6,511 bases of DNA from an uncultured Lachnospiraceae bacterium (GTDB lineage Bacteria > Bacillota > Clostridia > Lachnospirales > Lachnospiraceae). Position numbers and translations under genes: made by a program. Every line of letters begins with the position of its first letter. Position 1 is the stretch's first letter. Location of the stretch: assembly GCA_934351765.1 (NCBI GenBank), contig CAKRJM010000124.1, positions 1 through 6,511 of the forward strand, given 5' to 3'. A model generated the notes under the pieces. That model searched no databases. It saw only the letters and a list, made by a program, of their open reading frames with translations, and was not told the DNA's origin. This document shows, one piece after another, positions 6,425 to 6,511 of the stretch.

Positions 6425-6453
6425 AGTTTAACACAAATTCGATTTCCTGTACA
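6425..6453 (-). promoter_or_regulatory. Candidate sigma-A promoter of the operon
   Basis: On the minus strand TGTACA (6448-6453, 4/6 match to TTGACA) is separated by 17 nt from TAAACT (6425-6430, 4/6 match to TATAAT). The -10 is extended by TGT (TGTTAAACT). The predicted start is near 6418, leaving a leader of about 50 nt before the first ATG. No strong terminator hairpin or convincing gene end was seen in 6454-6511. This is motif matching only; a better promoter may lie beyond the edge. Confidence 0.45.
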
Positions 6454-6511
6454 CCGAAAAAGAAAATCTTAAGGAAATCCCAAGAATCCGACATCTTCCG
6501 CCGAATTCCTG

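Noticed and set aside
6441..6479. GATTTCC-N25-GGAAATC inverted repeat beside the -35
   Set aside because: Seven-bp arms with a long AT-rich spacer in a short leader can easily arise by chance; no link to a known regulator.
6484..6511. Possible end of an upstream gene (such as maf) at the right edge
   Set aside because: Minus-strand frames are open from the edge for only 13-30 codons and none resembles a Maf C-terminus, so no partial gene is called.

Overview
The window reads as the chromosome of a low-to-mid G+C Gram-positive anaerobe, most likely class Clostridia and probably Lachnospiraceae. The evidence is the gene order (radC, mreC, mreD, a very large PBP2, minC, minD), strong AGGAGG-type ribosome binding sites, TTG/GTG starts and the small DUF4321-type membrane protein, a family I associate with Firmicutes. 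The family-level placement is inference. No mobile element, CRISPR array, tRNA or rRNA was seen.

All seven genes lie on the minus strand and form one apparent operon, transcribed from the right edge of the window to the left. From upstream to downstream: a 146-nt leader (6366-6511) with a candidate promoter and an 8-bp-arm dyad at the predicted transcription start; a DUF4321-like two-helix membrane protein (6111-6365); radC (5371-6066); mreC (4510-5370); mreD (3989-4513); a 979-codon class B penicillin-binding protein, PBP2/MrdA (1069-4008); minC (383-1051); and the first 119 codons of minD (1-357, cut by the window edge). Junctions are tight: 44 nt, 0 nt, a 4-nt overlap, a 20-nt overlap (or 8 nt if a later start is used), 17 nt and 25 nt. 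No internal terminator was seen.

The operon joins two cell-shape machineries. MreC, MreD and PBP2 are the membrane scaffold and transpeptidase of the elongasome. MinC and MinD form the FtsZ inhibitor that places the division septum. RadC is a JAMM-fold protein that often sits at this locus in Firmicutes. The most notable absence is mreB, which usually lies between radC and mreC; here the radC stop codon directly abuts the mreC ATG. The most notable protein is PBP2. It carries an insertion of roughly 235 residues between its dimerisation and transpeptidase domains, and a Cys/His set around the active site that resembles the zinc-binding class B PBPs of Clostridia.

Nothing here looks like a wholly new system. 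The points worth a second look are the missing mreB, the PBP2 insertion and its cysteines, the operator-like dyad, the PBP2 start codon, and the uncharacterised first gene.
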